A stretch of 64,000 nt of DNA from JAITWN01 sp050486285. Its GTDB lineage: Bacteria > Pseudomonadota > Gammaproteobacteria > SZUA-140. The stretch covers positions 1 to 64,000 of the forward strand of contig JBJHCZ010000009.1 of assembly GCA_050486285.1 (NCBI GenBank). The letters run 5' to 3'. This document shows, piece by piece, positions 1-9,200 of this stretch; within the stretch, counting starts at the first letter, position 1; each line of letters opens with the position of its first letter. The position numbers were made by a program, and so were the translations under genes. Below the pieces are notes generated by a model, which saw only the letters and a program-made list of their open reading frames with translations, was not told the origin of the DNA and did not search any database.

Positions 1-125
1 GGTGGCTGTGGACCTATAATCACGAACGGCCGAACATGGCCCTGGGAGGCATCACCCCCGGACAGAAGTTGGCCAATGCGGCCTAGGCTCTACTTCTGGC
101 AGGCGCTAAAAATGGGGGGATTACC
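1..125 (+). mobile_element. 3' end of an IS3-family insertion sequence (transposase tail plus right end)
   Basis: Frame 3 from base 3 to the TAG at 84-86 reads as the last 27 residues of an IS3-family DDE transposase (OrfB): it contains the characteristic TYNHERPNMALGG segment followed by a TPxQKLA-like tail. This motif is typical of the end of the integrase core in IS3-family elements. After the stop, the sequence continues to a G-run followed by ATTACC at about 113-125, which resembles the terminal inverted repeat of this family. The left part of the element lies outside the window, so its completeness, subgroup and target duplication cannot be judged. The exact right boundary (about 125) is an estimate from the terminal motif. 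Confidence 0.72.
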
Positions 126-480
126 GACCGACCGCCTCCTGCTTGGCATCGAGGTCGGCGGCTTCACGGTCGAGGGCGGCAGCCGCTGGGATCCGGCCAA
201 GGGCGCGGGCATCAGCCAGCGTTTCCTGATTGCGCAATATCACCGGCAACCGGGTTTCGAGGGCTGGTATCTGAAGGGCGGCGCGGGCAAGGTGCGTTAC
301 TGGGACAACCGCACGAACGGCGTCGAGGATACCGGCAACGGCTGGCTGCTCGCGATCGGTCATGATCGCGCGATCAACGGCCTCGGCAGGTTCGGGCCGC
401 TGGTCACATACAGTCGCGGCGATTCGGACCGGATCGAGCACCGGGGCCTGGCGCTGGCGTTGAGGTGGTCCTTCCCTTAG
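126..480 (+). pseudogene. 3' remnant of a beta-barrel outer-membrane-type protein, truncated at the IS end
   Basis: The open frame continues out of the IS end without its own start or ribosome-binding site. It encodes about 117 residues rich in short alternating amphipathic segments (for example GIEVGGFTVEGG, GWYLKGGAGKVRYW, LVTYSRGDS) and ends RWSFP, that is with a near-terminal aromatic residue as in outer-membrane barrels. The composition and strand pattern suggest the last few strands of a small barrel protein. Because the frame begins inside the IS terminus, the likeliest explanation is that the insertion cut off the 5' part of the gene. It could also be a chance fusion frame, but the codon choice matches neighbouring genes. 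The precise family is not recognised. Confidence 0.5.
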
Positions 481-537
481 GGGCATTCCCGATTCCAGCG
501 CGCGGCGGTATTTTACCCTGCGGTCGTGTGGTGAAGA

Positions 538-1365
538 TCAGCGCTGTCGCTCGGTCTCCAGGCGATCGACCTTCTCGTGCAGTTCGCGGATCAGCCGCAG
601 CATCTCCTCGCGCTCGGCATGGGCGCGGGTCTCGGTCTCGACGCGCTTGATCTCTTCTTCCTCGTAGTGCTTTTCCTGCATCGTGCTGACGATGATACCG
701 ATGAACAGGTTCAGCACCGTGAACGCGGTGATCAGGATGAAGCTGACGAAGTACAGCCAAGCGAACGGATAGACCTCCATGACCGGTCGCGCGACCGCCA
801 TCGACCAGCTCTCGAGCGTCATGATCTGGAACAGCGAAAACAGGCTGCGGCCGAGATGGCCGAAGGTCTCGGGGAACGATTTGCCGAACAGCTCGGTGCC
901 CATCACCGCGAAGATGTAGAACACCATGCCGAGCAGCAGTGCGATCCAGCCGATACTCGGAATCGCCCGCATCAGCGACTCGACGATATGGCGCAGGCGG
1001 TCGATCTTGGTCAGCAGGCGCAGGATACGCAGGATGCGCAGCGCGCGCAGGATCGCGAACGGCCCCGAGGCCGGCACCAGCGCGATGCCGACGATGATGA
1101 AGTCGAAGACGTTCCAGCCGTTTTTGAAGAAGCGGAAGCCGAAGGCGTAGAGCTTGAGCAGGATCTCGATGACGAAGATCGTCAGCACGATACGCTCGAG
1201 TGTCAGCATCAGCGCGCCGGCGTTCTGCTTGACGACCTCGAAGGTCTCGAGGCCGAGCGTGATCGCGTTGAAGATGATGACCGCGATGATGAAATTCTGG
1301 ATCGGCCTGCTCTCGATCCAGTCGCCGACGCGTTCGCGCAGGCTCATCGATTTTGTGCTATCCAT
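538..1365 (-). CDS. voltage-gated sodium channel, NaChBac/NavAb type
   Basis: The product is 275 residues, the usual size of single-domain bacterial sodium channels that assemble as tetramers in the inner membrane. S1-S3 span roughly residues 22-95. S4 (about 104-120) carries regularly spaced arginines in the pattern ILRALRILRILRLL, the voltage sensor. The pore helix and selectivity filter read TLESWSM at about 183-189, identical to the filter of NavAb-type channels and diagnostic for Na+ rather than K+ selectivity. S6 follows at about 203-230, and the tail is a charged, Glu/Arg-rich stretch expected to form the C-terminal coiled coil. The gene faces the truncated barrel gene and is transcribed divergently from the PhoX-like gene. 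The physiological role (motility, pH or osmotic response) is not shown by the context. Confidence 0.93.
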   Translation of the reverse strand: MDSTKSMSLRERVGDWIESRPIQNFIIAVIIFNAITLGLETFEVVKQNAGALMLTLERIVLTIFVIEILLKLYAFGFRFFKNGWNVFDFIIVGIALVPASGPFAILRALRILRILRLLTKIDRLRHIVESLMRAIPSIGWIALLLGMVFYIFAVMGTELFGKSFPETFGHLGRSLFSLFQIMTLESWSMAVARPVMEVYPFAWLYFVSFILITAFTVLNLFIGIIVSTMQEKHYEEEEIKRVETETRAHAEREEMLRLIRELHEKVDRLETERQR

Positions 1366-1599
1366 TGGAATCCATTGTGATTATTGCCGCTCCATGATAA
1401 GCGGGCGGCCGGCCTTTTGCCAGTGGGCGCGATGGCGCTGACACCGAAATATCACGATTCGGTCATCACGGTTTCATGCGCGGCAGCGAGACTTCCTCAT
1501 GCGCCGGCATCGGCAGGCGCGAACGGGGTCGGACCCCTGTGGTACCGGGCGTCTGATCACCTCGAACGAACCCGGATTCCAGGCCAGAGGAGGCATACC

Positions 1600-3573
1600 A
1601 TGCAAGACACCGATGATATCGGATCAAATCATTCCGGCAACCCGCACATCGAGGACATCATACCCGCGCGCATCAGTCGCCGCGGCTTCATCGGCGGCAC
1701 GGTCGCGGTCGCGGCAACCGGCTTTCTCGGCGGCTGCATGGTAGACAGCAGTTCCGGCAGCGCGGCGGCGGGAACCCAGGCGGCCGGAGTGGCGAGGGGC
1801 AACGGTGTTGCCAATGCCAACAGCAATGCCGGCAATAAACTGTTGTTCACGGAAGTCGCGCCGTCGAGTGATGACGCGTTCATCGTCCCCCCGGGATATA
1901 CCTGGGAGGCGATCGCGCCGTGGGGCACCCCGCTGCTGGCCGGCGCCGCCGCATTCGCCGAGGACGCGTCGAATACCGCCGCCGAGCAGGCACTGCAGGT
2001 CGGCTTCAATCACGACGGCATGCATTATTATCCGATCCAGCCGTTCGGTAATTCGCACGGCCTGCTGGTGTTGAATCATGAGTACACTGACGCGAACCAG
2101 ATCTACAGCGCGGCGCAGGGCCGCGAGATCACGCCGGATGACGCCGGACGCGAAAAGGTCGCGAAGGCGCTCGCCGGTCACGGCGTCAGCGTGATCGCGA
2201 TCCGCAGGCAGTCGAACGGGTCGTGGATCATCGAGCAGGATGCGCGCAACCGCCGCGTCACCGGCACGACGCCGATGGCGTTCTCCGGGCCGGTCAGCCC
2301 GAATCATCCGATGCTGCATTCGTCGATCACCCCGTCGCCGATCGGCACGCTGAACAACTGCGCGCACGGCGTGACCCCGTGGAACACCTACCTCGCCTGC
2401 GAGGAGAACTGGAACGGCTATTTCGGCACCGATGACCCGAATTGGATCTCGACCCGCACGCCGCTCGAGGCTCGATATGGAGTGACCGCCGCCGGATTTG
2501 GCTACACCTGGCATCGCGCCGAGCCGCGTTTCGACCTGGCAGTCAATCGTAGCGAGCTTAACCACTTCGGCTGGGTCGTCGAGATCGATCCCTTCGACCC
2601 GCACTCGACCCCGGTCAAGCGCACCGCGCTCGGCCGCATCAAGCACGAGGGCGCGACCTGCACCGAGAGCAAGGGCCGGGTCGTGGTCTATAGCGGCGAC
2701 GACGAGAACGGCGATTATGTCTACAAGTTCGTCGGCAGCGCGCCGTGGCGCCAGTTGCGCGCCGCCGGCATGAGCCCGCTCGATCACGGCACGCTGTATG
2801 TCGCGCGCTTCCATGCCGACGGCAGCGGTGAATGGCTGCCGCTGGTGCATGGCAGCGGCCCGCTGACGATCGCTAACGGCTGGGCCGACCAGGCCGACGT
2901 GCTGATCCGCACGCGCATGGCTGCGGACGCGGTCGGCGCGACGCGCCTGCACCGTCCCGAGTGGGTTGCGGTACACCCGCAGACGAAGGAGGTTTATCTG
3001 ACGCTGACCAACGGTACCGGCAACAACGCCGCGGTCAACAGCAACCGCGATCCGAACCCGTACGGGCATATCATTCGCTGGTCCGAATCGAACGCCAGCG
3101 ATACCGCGTTCAGTTGGGATGTATTCCTGCTCGCCGGCGATCCGGCCTATGACCCGAACGTCCCGGCCGACCAGCCGGTCTTCGGTTCGCCGGACGGCAT
3201 CTGGGTCGACGATGACGGTATCGTCTGGATCCAGACCGACATCTCGAACGGCGCGCAGAACCGGGCCGAGGTCGGTTACGACAACATCGGCAACAACGCG
3301 ATGCTGGCGGCTGATCCGAAGAGTGGCGTGGTCAAGCGCTTCTTGACCGGGCCGCGCGGCTGCGAGATCACCGGCGTGATCACGACGCCGGACAAACGCA
3401 CGATGTTCGTCAACGTCCAGCATCCCGGCGAGTCGACGACGTTCTGGAATGCGCAGTTCGGCGCGCCAAGTCCGGCCAACCCGACGACCGTCAGTTCATG
3501 GCCGTTCGGTGGCCGCCCACGCCCGACGACCGTCGTGATCCGCAAGCTTGACGGCGGACGCATCGGCACCTGA
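1600..3573 (+). CDS. PhoX-family (DUF839) phosphatase-like protein, Tat-exported
   Basis: ATG 1600 is chosen because a strong AGAGGAGG ribosome-binding site lies just upstream; a longer in-frame extension has no such signal. The 657-residue product has a twin-arginine signal (SRRGFIGG at about 26-33) followed by a hydrophobic stretch ending LGGC, so it may be a Tat lipoprotein or a soluble periplasmic protein. The body matches the DUF839/PhoX family: PPGYTWEAIAPWG near the N terminus, the GLLVLNHEYTD segment, the CAHGVTPWNTYLACEENWNGYF block, and EIDPFDP. PhoX enzymes are Ca2+- and Fe-dependent alkaline phosphatases acting on phosphomonoesters. Many DUF839 proteins are uncharacterised, so phosphatase activity is inferred. 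No Pho box was identified upstream. Confidence 0.85.
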   Translation: MQDTDDIGSNHSGNPHIEDIIPARISRRGFIGGTVAVAATGFLGGCMVDSSSGSAAAGTQAAGVARGNGVANANSNAGNKLLFTEVAPSSDDAFIVPPGYTWEAIAPWGTPLLAGAAAFAEDASNTAAEQALQVGFNHDGMHYYPIQPFGNSHGLLVLNHEYTDANQIYSAAQGREITPDDAGREKVAKALAGHGVSVIAIRRQSNGSWIIEQDARNRRVTGTTPMAFSGPVSPNHPMLHSSITPSPIGTLNNCAHGVTPWNTYLACEENWNGYFGTDDPNWISTRTPLEARYGVTAAGFGYTWHRAEPRFDLAVNRSELNHFGWVVEIDPFDPHSTPVKRTALGRIKHEGATCTESKGRVVVYSGDDENGDYVYKFVGSAPWRQLRAAGMSPLDHGTLYVARFHADGSGEWLPLVHGSGPLTIANGWADQADVLIRTRMAADAVGATRLHRPEWVAVHPQTKEVYLTLTNGTGNNAAVNSNRDPNPYGHIIRWSESNASDTAFSWDVFLLAGDPAYDPNVPADQPVFGSPDGIWVDDDGIVWIQTDISNGAQNRAEVGYDNIGNNAMLAADPKSGVVKRFLTGPRGCEITGVITTPDKRTMFVNVQHPGESTTFWNAQFGAPSPANPTTVSSWPFGGRPRPTTVVIRKLDGGRIGT

Positions 3574-3603
3574 TTCCCCTCCCCACCGGCCATCAGGCCT
3601 TGA

Positions 3604-3629
3604 GGCCCGCGCGAGCGGGCCTTTTTTTT
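3604..3629 (+). terminator. Rho-independent terminator after the PhoX-like gene
   Basis: A perfect 7-bp GC stem (GGCCCGC / GCGGGCC) with a GCGA tetraloop is followed directly by eight T residues. It lies 30 bases past the stop of the PhoX-like gene and just before the convergent DUF1566 gene. Confidence 0.9.
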
Positions 3630-3631
3630 GG

Positions 3632-5524
3632 CTATTGCGCGTCGCGCACCAGCCGCACCTGCGCGCTGGTGATCCTGCGGATGCGGTTATCGTTGCCGCT
3701 CAGGAAGTGGACGACCCAAGCCTGGTCGGGATTCGCGGCCGACGGCGAGGAACTGAAGAAGGCGGCGCCGGGCGCGTCCGGGAAGACTTCGAGATTGATT
3801 GCCGGCGAGATGCGGCAGCGTTCGATGATCGTGCGCAGTTCGTTGATGTTCGGCAGGCGCCAGCCGGGTTCGGCATCGGCGAGCGCCAGCGCCTCCTGCC
3901 AGTCATGGATCGTCGACGCACCCGCGCAGCCGGCGCCGTCCCACTCCTGACCCACGGCGCAGCGCTGCCATTCGAGACCGGTCGGCAGGTGACGAACGAT
4001 GCTGCCGTCGCCGACCGCAGTAAAATCGGTCGATGGCGCTGTCTCGGCGAGGCCGGCATCGCAAGCGGCGGATGCCGACGGGATGTCCGCCGCGGTTGCC
4101 GGCGCCCAGGCCAGGCCGCTGACGACGCGGACCCTGTACGCGCTGCCCTTGTTGTCCCAGCCGTCGTTGCCGGTCCTGAAGTCGACGAACCAGGCCTCGC
4201 CGGGGAAGCCGGCGACGGGCGTGCCGGACCAGTAGATCTCGCCGGTGGCGCCCGGGAAGGCGCCCTGCGGAAGCGCCGGATTGATCCGGCCCTGATGGCT
4301 GATCGAATGCAATTCATCGACGGCGGGTAGACGCCAGTCATCGACGCCGCATAAGCCGCTGGCATTGACCGCCTGTACGTAGGCATGGGTGTCATTGCCG
4401 AATGCCGGATCGGCGCAGGCCGCCCCGGCGGCGCAGAATCCGCCATCCTGTACGCCCTGGTTAGCGGCGGCAGCCGGGTCGAACCAGGTGTAGCTGTGGC
4501 TGAGCGAGCGTACCAGATTGATGGCGAGCGGTTTGACTTCCCACATCAGGCCGGTGACGTTGTCGCGGACGCAGCCCCAACTGGTCGGATTCTGCCCGAT
4601 CACGGGCGTGACCGGGCAGGCGCCGGTGCCGGCGGCCTCGCCATTGATGCAGATCCTGGTGAAGTCGAAGCCGGCGATGCCGGCGCCGGTCTTGATGAGG
4701 ATACCGGCGCGGGCGGCGGCGTCGCGACCGAGGTGACCGTCCTGCCCGGGGTGAGATGCCGCCGTCTGGTTGCAGCCCGCGGTCCTTTGAGGCAGCGTGG
4801 CGGCACTCTGGCTGGCGATGTTGCTGGTGTCGTTGCCACACCAGTCGATGCCGGTGTCGTTGAGTTCCGCAAACGGGCCGTCGAAGCCGGTCGGGATCGA
4901 GCGCGCGAGCATCGTCGAGGTCGTGCGCAGGCCGCCCGGGTGCACGGCCTCGAGCAGGAACCAGTAGGCGGTATCGAGGTCGAGCGCGGGGGTCAGATAC
5001 GGGCTTTCGGCAGCCGGGATCAGCAAGCCGCCGGGGTGCGCGGCGCAGTTCGCGACACCGGCGTCGATCGGCGCCGCGGCCCGGCACAGGTTGAAGGTCG
5101 TGCCGGCGGCGAAATCGCCGGCGTTCCAGCGGACGTCGAAACGGTCGATCGCCGGCGTCGCTGACAGCGCCAGCGCCGGGAAGCAGTCGATATCGACATT
5201 GATGACGCTGCCGCCGGGCAGGCGGCCGGCGCCGTTGCCGACCAGACAGACCTGGCGCGGCGCGGCCGGCTGGGCGAGGATCGTGACCTCGTAGGGATCG
5301 CCGTCGGTCAGCGGTGTTGCGAAGGTGAACCCGCCGTCGCTGGCGACGCTCAGTGTATCGATGCCGTTGTTCTGCAGCACGACGTTGCCGCCGGTGAGGC
5401 CGGTGACCGTGCCGCCGATCGTGAAGCGGCCGGGCTCGACATCGCTGCCGGAACAGCCGGCGATGAGCAGTGCGCAGGTCGCGACTCCGGCGAAAATGAA
5501 TGACGGCTTGTGCGCGGGGCGCAT
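3632..5524 (-). CDS. DUF1566 (Lcl C-terminal) lipoprotein with two DUF1566 copies
   Basis: About 630 residues from the ATG at 5524; an upstream in-frame ATG at 5584 would overlap the neighbouring methyltransferase gene and adds no signal sequence. The N terminus is a lipoprotein signal (hydrophobic core ending LLIAGC). Next comes a carboxypeptidase-like or Ig-like domain (GGTVTGLTGGNVVLQNNG), a second domain of fibronectin-like character, and then two DUF1566 modules. Each DUF1566 module has the marks DNVTGLMWEVK or LPTGLEWQRC, WRLPxxxEL, and a closing xVDFRTGN or VVHFLSGN followed by RVRVVSG or QVRLVRD. DUF1566 is related to the legionella collagen-like Lcl adhesin C-terminal fold and is often surface exposed. 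The role here is unknown. The gene is transcribed with the methyltransferase and the large beta-helix gene upstream on the same strand. Confidence 0.8.
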   Translation of the reverse strand: MRPAHKPSFIFAGVATCALLIAGCSGSDVEPGRFTIGGTVTGLTGGNVVLQNNGIDTLSVASDGGFTFATPLTDGDPYEVTILAQPAAPRQVCLVGNGAGRLPGGSVINVDIDCFPALALSATPAIDRFDVRWNAGDFAAGTTFNLCRAAAPIDAGVANCAAHPGGLLIPAAESPYLTPALDLDTAYWFLLEAVHPGGLRTTSTMLARSIPTGFDGPFAELNDTGIDWCGNDTSNIASQSAATLPQRTAGCNQTAASHPGQDGHLGRDAAARAGILIKTGAGIAGFDFTRICINGEAAGTGACPVTPVIGQNPTSWGCVRDNVTGLMWEVKPLAINLVRSLSHSYTWFDPAAAANQGVQDGGFCAAGAACADPAFGNDTHAYVQAVNASGLCGVDDWRLPAVDELHSISHQGRINPALPQGAFPGATGEIYWSGTPVAGFPGEAWFVDFRTGNDGWDNKGSAYRVRVVSGLAWAPATAADIPSASAACDAGLAETAPSTDFTAVGDGSIVRHLPTGLEWQRCAVGQEWDGAGCAGASTIHDWQEALALADAEPGWRLPNINELRTIIERCRISPAINLEVFPDAPGAAFFSSSPSAANPDQAWVVHFLSGNDNRIRRITSAQVRLVRDAQ

Positions 5525-5570
5525 CGGGGATTCCACGGGCACGCTCGTGACCTTGTGGTGACAGACTCTG

Positions 5571-6218
5571 TCAGCGATTGTCATCTTCGCGTCGCTCCGG
5601 TGTCAAGGTTGCCGGTCTGCGCGCGATCAGGTGCACGACCGAGCCGCGGCCCTTGCATGCGCCGTGGACCTCGACATCGGTCTCGGCCTGCTCCAGCGTG
5701 AGGATGTCGCAAGCGGCGAAGGCCGTTTCGAGTTCATCCGGCGTATACAGCAGATCGGGATCGGATGGCCCGCCGGTGCCGCTTGCGATCTGGTCCTGGT
5801 GAAAGACCTCGAGGATCAGCAGGCCGCCGGGCTTCAGCGCATCGATCATCGCGCGATGAACGTCCGGCCTGTCCGCCGACGGGAAGTGCACGAAGATACA
5901 GGCGATGACGTCGAAGGCCGCCTTCGGCCATTCCCATGCGGTGACATCGGCGCACTCTGTTTCGAGCGGGACTTGCAGCGCCTCCGCGCGCGCGCGGGCG
6001 CGCGCCAGGGCCTCGGAAGACAGGTCGACCGACAGGACATGCAGGCCCTGCGCGGCGAGCCAGACGCCGTTGCGGCCCTCGCCGTCGCCGATCGCGAGCG
6101 CGCGCATGCCGGCCTTCAGCAGGCCGCGGGCCTGGATCAACAGCGGGCTCGGCGAATCGCCGAACAATCGGGGAGTGGCGGCGTAACGGGTATTCCAGTC
6201 CGCCGTCGGGCCGGCCAT
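5571..6218 (-). CDS. class I SAM-dependent methyltransferase
   Basis: A 215-residue Rossmann-fold methyltransferase. The SAM-binding glycine loop is ALAIGDGEGRNG at about 40-51, followed by the acidic motif II (LSVDLSSEAL), a motif with ECADVTAWEW, and the post-core HFPSADRPDVHRAMIDALKPGGLLILEVF segment. It is closest in pattern to TehB-like/UbiE-like small-molecule methyltransferases; the substrate is unknown. It starts 2 bases downstream of the stop of the giant surface-protein gene, so the two are probably co-transcribed. The closing arginine-rich tail carries no recognised motif. Confidence 0.8.
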   Translation of the reverse strand: MAGPTADWNTRYAATPRLFGDSPSPLLIQARGLLKAGMRALAIGDGEGRNGVWLAAQGLHVLSVDLSSEALARARARAEALQVPLETECADVTAWEWPKAAFDVIACIFVHFPSADRPDVHRAMIDALKPGGLLILEVFHQDQIASGTGGPSDPDLLYTPDELETAFAACDILTLEQAETDVEVHGACKGRGSVVHLIARRPATLTPERREDDNR

Positions 6219-6220
6219 GA

Positions 6221-9200
6221 TCAGCCGCGGACGGCGGTCCTTCTCCGGTAGATACCGCCGGCCAGCAGCAGGCCGAACAGCAGTGCCGCCGGCGCCGGAT
6301 ACTGGACAGCAATGACGACCGGCGTCAGCGCGTAGCGTGTCGCCGCGCGCAGCGCCTCGTGGCCGGCGATGAAGTCGGCGATCGGCGGTGAGACCTCGTA
6401 GTACCAGGCCACGAAGACGCGGCCCGGGGCATTGGTCAGCAGGGCATCGTCGCGGAACGCGCGCAGCACGGCGACCGACGGATCGAGATAGCTGCCGAAG
6501 GCCGCGGTCGCGATGAAGCAGCCGCCGCCGCTGCTCGGACCCGGTCCGGGCGCCGCGTTGACGGTCGTGGTCTCGGTGTCGGAGTTGTTACTGAGGTCAG
6601 GGTCGCGGCCCTGGCTGTCGAGGGCGGTCGCGGTGGTCTCGATCGTGCCGACCTCGTTGGCGCGCACGGTCATGACGACGCTGGCGTTCTGCTGCGCGTT
6701 CAATTGGCCGATCGTGCATTCGACGAAGTTGCCGTCCGGTTCGCAGCCGGAACTGCCGCTGAAATAGCTCGTGCCCGCGGGGAGCGTGAAGGTGACGATG
6801 ACATTGCCGGCGATGTTGCCGATGTTCGACACCAGCGCGGTATAGGCGACGGTGTTGCCGACGATGACCGGGTCCGGATTGTCGCTGAGGCTCAGCGTCA
6901 GATTCGGGGCGTTCACGACGCCCTGCTGCACTGTCGTCGTCACCGAGGCGGTATTATTCGCGGGCACGGGGTCGGTGTCGTCGCTGGAGACCGTTGCGGT
7001 GGTCGTGACCTGGCCCGTGGCGTTCGGCGACGTGAACAGTGTGACCGTCGACTGCGCATTGGGCGCGAGGCCGGCGCGGGTGCAGGTGACCGTGCCGCTG
7101 GCATGATTGCAGGCCCAGCCGTTCGGGGCGACGCCGGTGTATTCGAGATCGTCGTCGAGAGCGAAGACCAACTCGAGGTCGGTGGCCGGCGAGGGGCCGA
7201 GATTGCGTACGAGCGTGGTATAGCCGAGGTCGGCGCCGATCAGCACCGTGTTTGCCGAGCCGTTCATCGACACCGACAGGTCGGCGCGGGTATCGACATT
7301 GATGCCGAAGACCTGCGACAGCTGGTGGTTTGCGCCGGCCGGCACCGCGCCGTCAAACGAGACGATCGCACGGTTCTCCGCGAGGCCGCGTCGGGTCGCG
7401 GTCGCCGTCAGTTCGATGGTGGCAACCCCTTCGCCCTCGGGCAAATCGCCGAGCGCGCAGGTGAGGACGCGGTTCGACAGCGTGCAAGTCCCGGTCGACG
7501 GATGACGCGCATTGAGGGTGACGCCTTGCGCGAGCGTGTTGGTGACGACGACGTTGCGCGCCGGGCCGCCGTTATTGTCGATGGTCAGCAGATACGTGAA
7601 CGGCTGGCCGGCGATGATCGTGTCGCCGTCGTTGATCGGTCCGGTGGTATCGGCGCCGCCGCCGGCCGGGACGACGATGCCGGTCGTCGACGCGCTGGTC
7701 TCGATGCGGACGTTGGTCGGCGTGTAGACCCCGGTCGTTTCCGTGATGTCTTCGTTGTTGAGCGGGTTCAGGTCGATCTCGTTCGCGGTCGCGCTGACGG
7801 TCGCGGTCAGCGTGCCGTTCGCGGTCGGGTTGGCGGTGATCGTGCGGATCACGCTGTTGCCGGCGGCGATCGCGCCGAGGTCGCAGCTCGCCGAGGTCGC
7901 GGCCGGCGTGCAGTCGGGCGCCGCGAGATTCGCGACTCCGCCCGCGACTGCAAACGCCAGTACGGCGCCGGTCGCGTCGGCGGGTCCCTGGTTCGTCACG
8001 GTGACGGTCCAGGTCACGGGCGTGTTGACCGCGGCCGGATCGGGCGCATCGGTGATCGTGACTGCGAGATCGGCGACGGTGATCGTCGGGTTCGTGACCT
8101 CGACCGCGCCGATGTCGCAGCTCGACGTCCCGTTGTTGTCGCCGTCCAGCGGGCGCGGGAAGCCGCGCTGGTCGATGTCGGGGCAGGTCGCGTCGTTGCC
8201 GGTGTCGATCGCGGGGCTGCCGGGGTTCGGGACATGGACCGCGGTCGGCCCGCCCTGGCCCGCTGCGAGCGGGCCGAGCGCGGGCGCAGTATTCGGCTGG
8301 TCACCACTTGCCGTCAGGGTGCACGTGGCATTCACGCCGATGTTGTAGCCCAGCGACTGAAACCTCGCCGAGCCGGCGGGCACGCAGGAGCCGTTGATGA
8401 TCGTGTTGTCCAGTTGCGCACGGCCGTCCGCGCTGGCCTGGTTCGCGAAGATGGCGTCGGCGGCGGCCGCGACGTTGTTGCTGATAGTGACATGCTTCAG
8501 CGTGGCCAGCCTGTTCAGATAGAGGGCGCCGCCGGCGGTCAGGGGAGGGAACGGGTTGCTGCTCCCGTCGACGATTTCGGCGATATTCCCGCTGATCGTG
8601 CTGTTTTCAATCCTGAGCGCCCGCTGCGGATTGACCGCGTTGCCCGCGGCCGCGCTGTGAAAGATGCCGGCGCCCTGGTAGGCCCGGTTGCCGCTGATGG
8701 TGCTGTTGAAGATCGTCAGTTCGCCGCTGCCCTGTCCGGCGAATCCGCCCGTGCTGAGGTTCCAGATGCCGCCGCCGTGCATGTCGGCGATGTTCCCGCT
8801 GATCGCGCTGTCGCTGATCGTGACGGTCGCGCCGCTGATATGGATGCCGCCGCCGTCCGCGACATTGCCGTCGGGGCTCGGGTTTGAATAGGCCACGTTA
8901 CCGGTGATGGTGCTGGCGGTGATCTCGACGATACCGCCCTGGATCGAGAGGCCGCCGCCGTTGGTCGGTAAGGGCGTCAGCGGGCCGGCATAGCCGCGGT
9001 TGTCCGCGCTGTTGTTGCTGACGATGGCGCGCTCGAGCGTCAGCGAGGGCGTCAGCGTGTCGAACGCGAAGTGATAGATGCCGCCGCCGGCCGGGCCGCC
9101 GGCCGGTTCGCTGTGATTACCGGTGATCTCGCTGTTGCGCACGACCAGCGTGCCGGCATTGCGGATGCCGCCGCCCGGTGCATTGACATGGCCGCCGGTG

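Noticed and set aside
1384..1599. Longer start for the PhoX-like gene
   Set aside because: The extension has no signal sequence or ribosome-binding site, while ATG 1600 has AGAGGAGG and a Tat signal directly after it.
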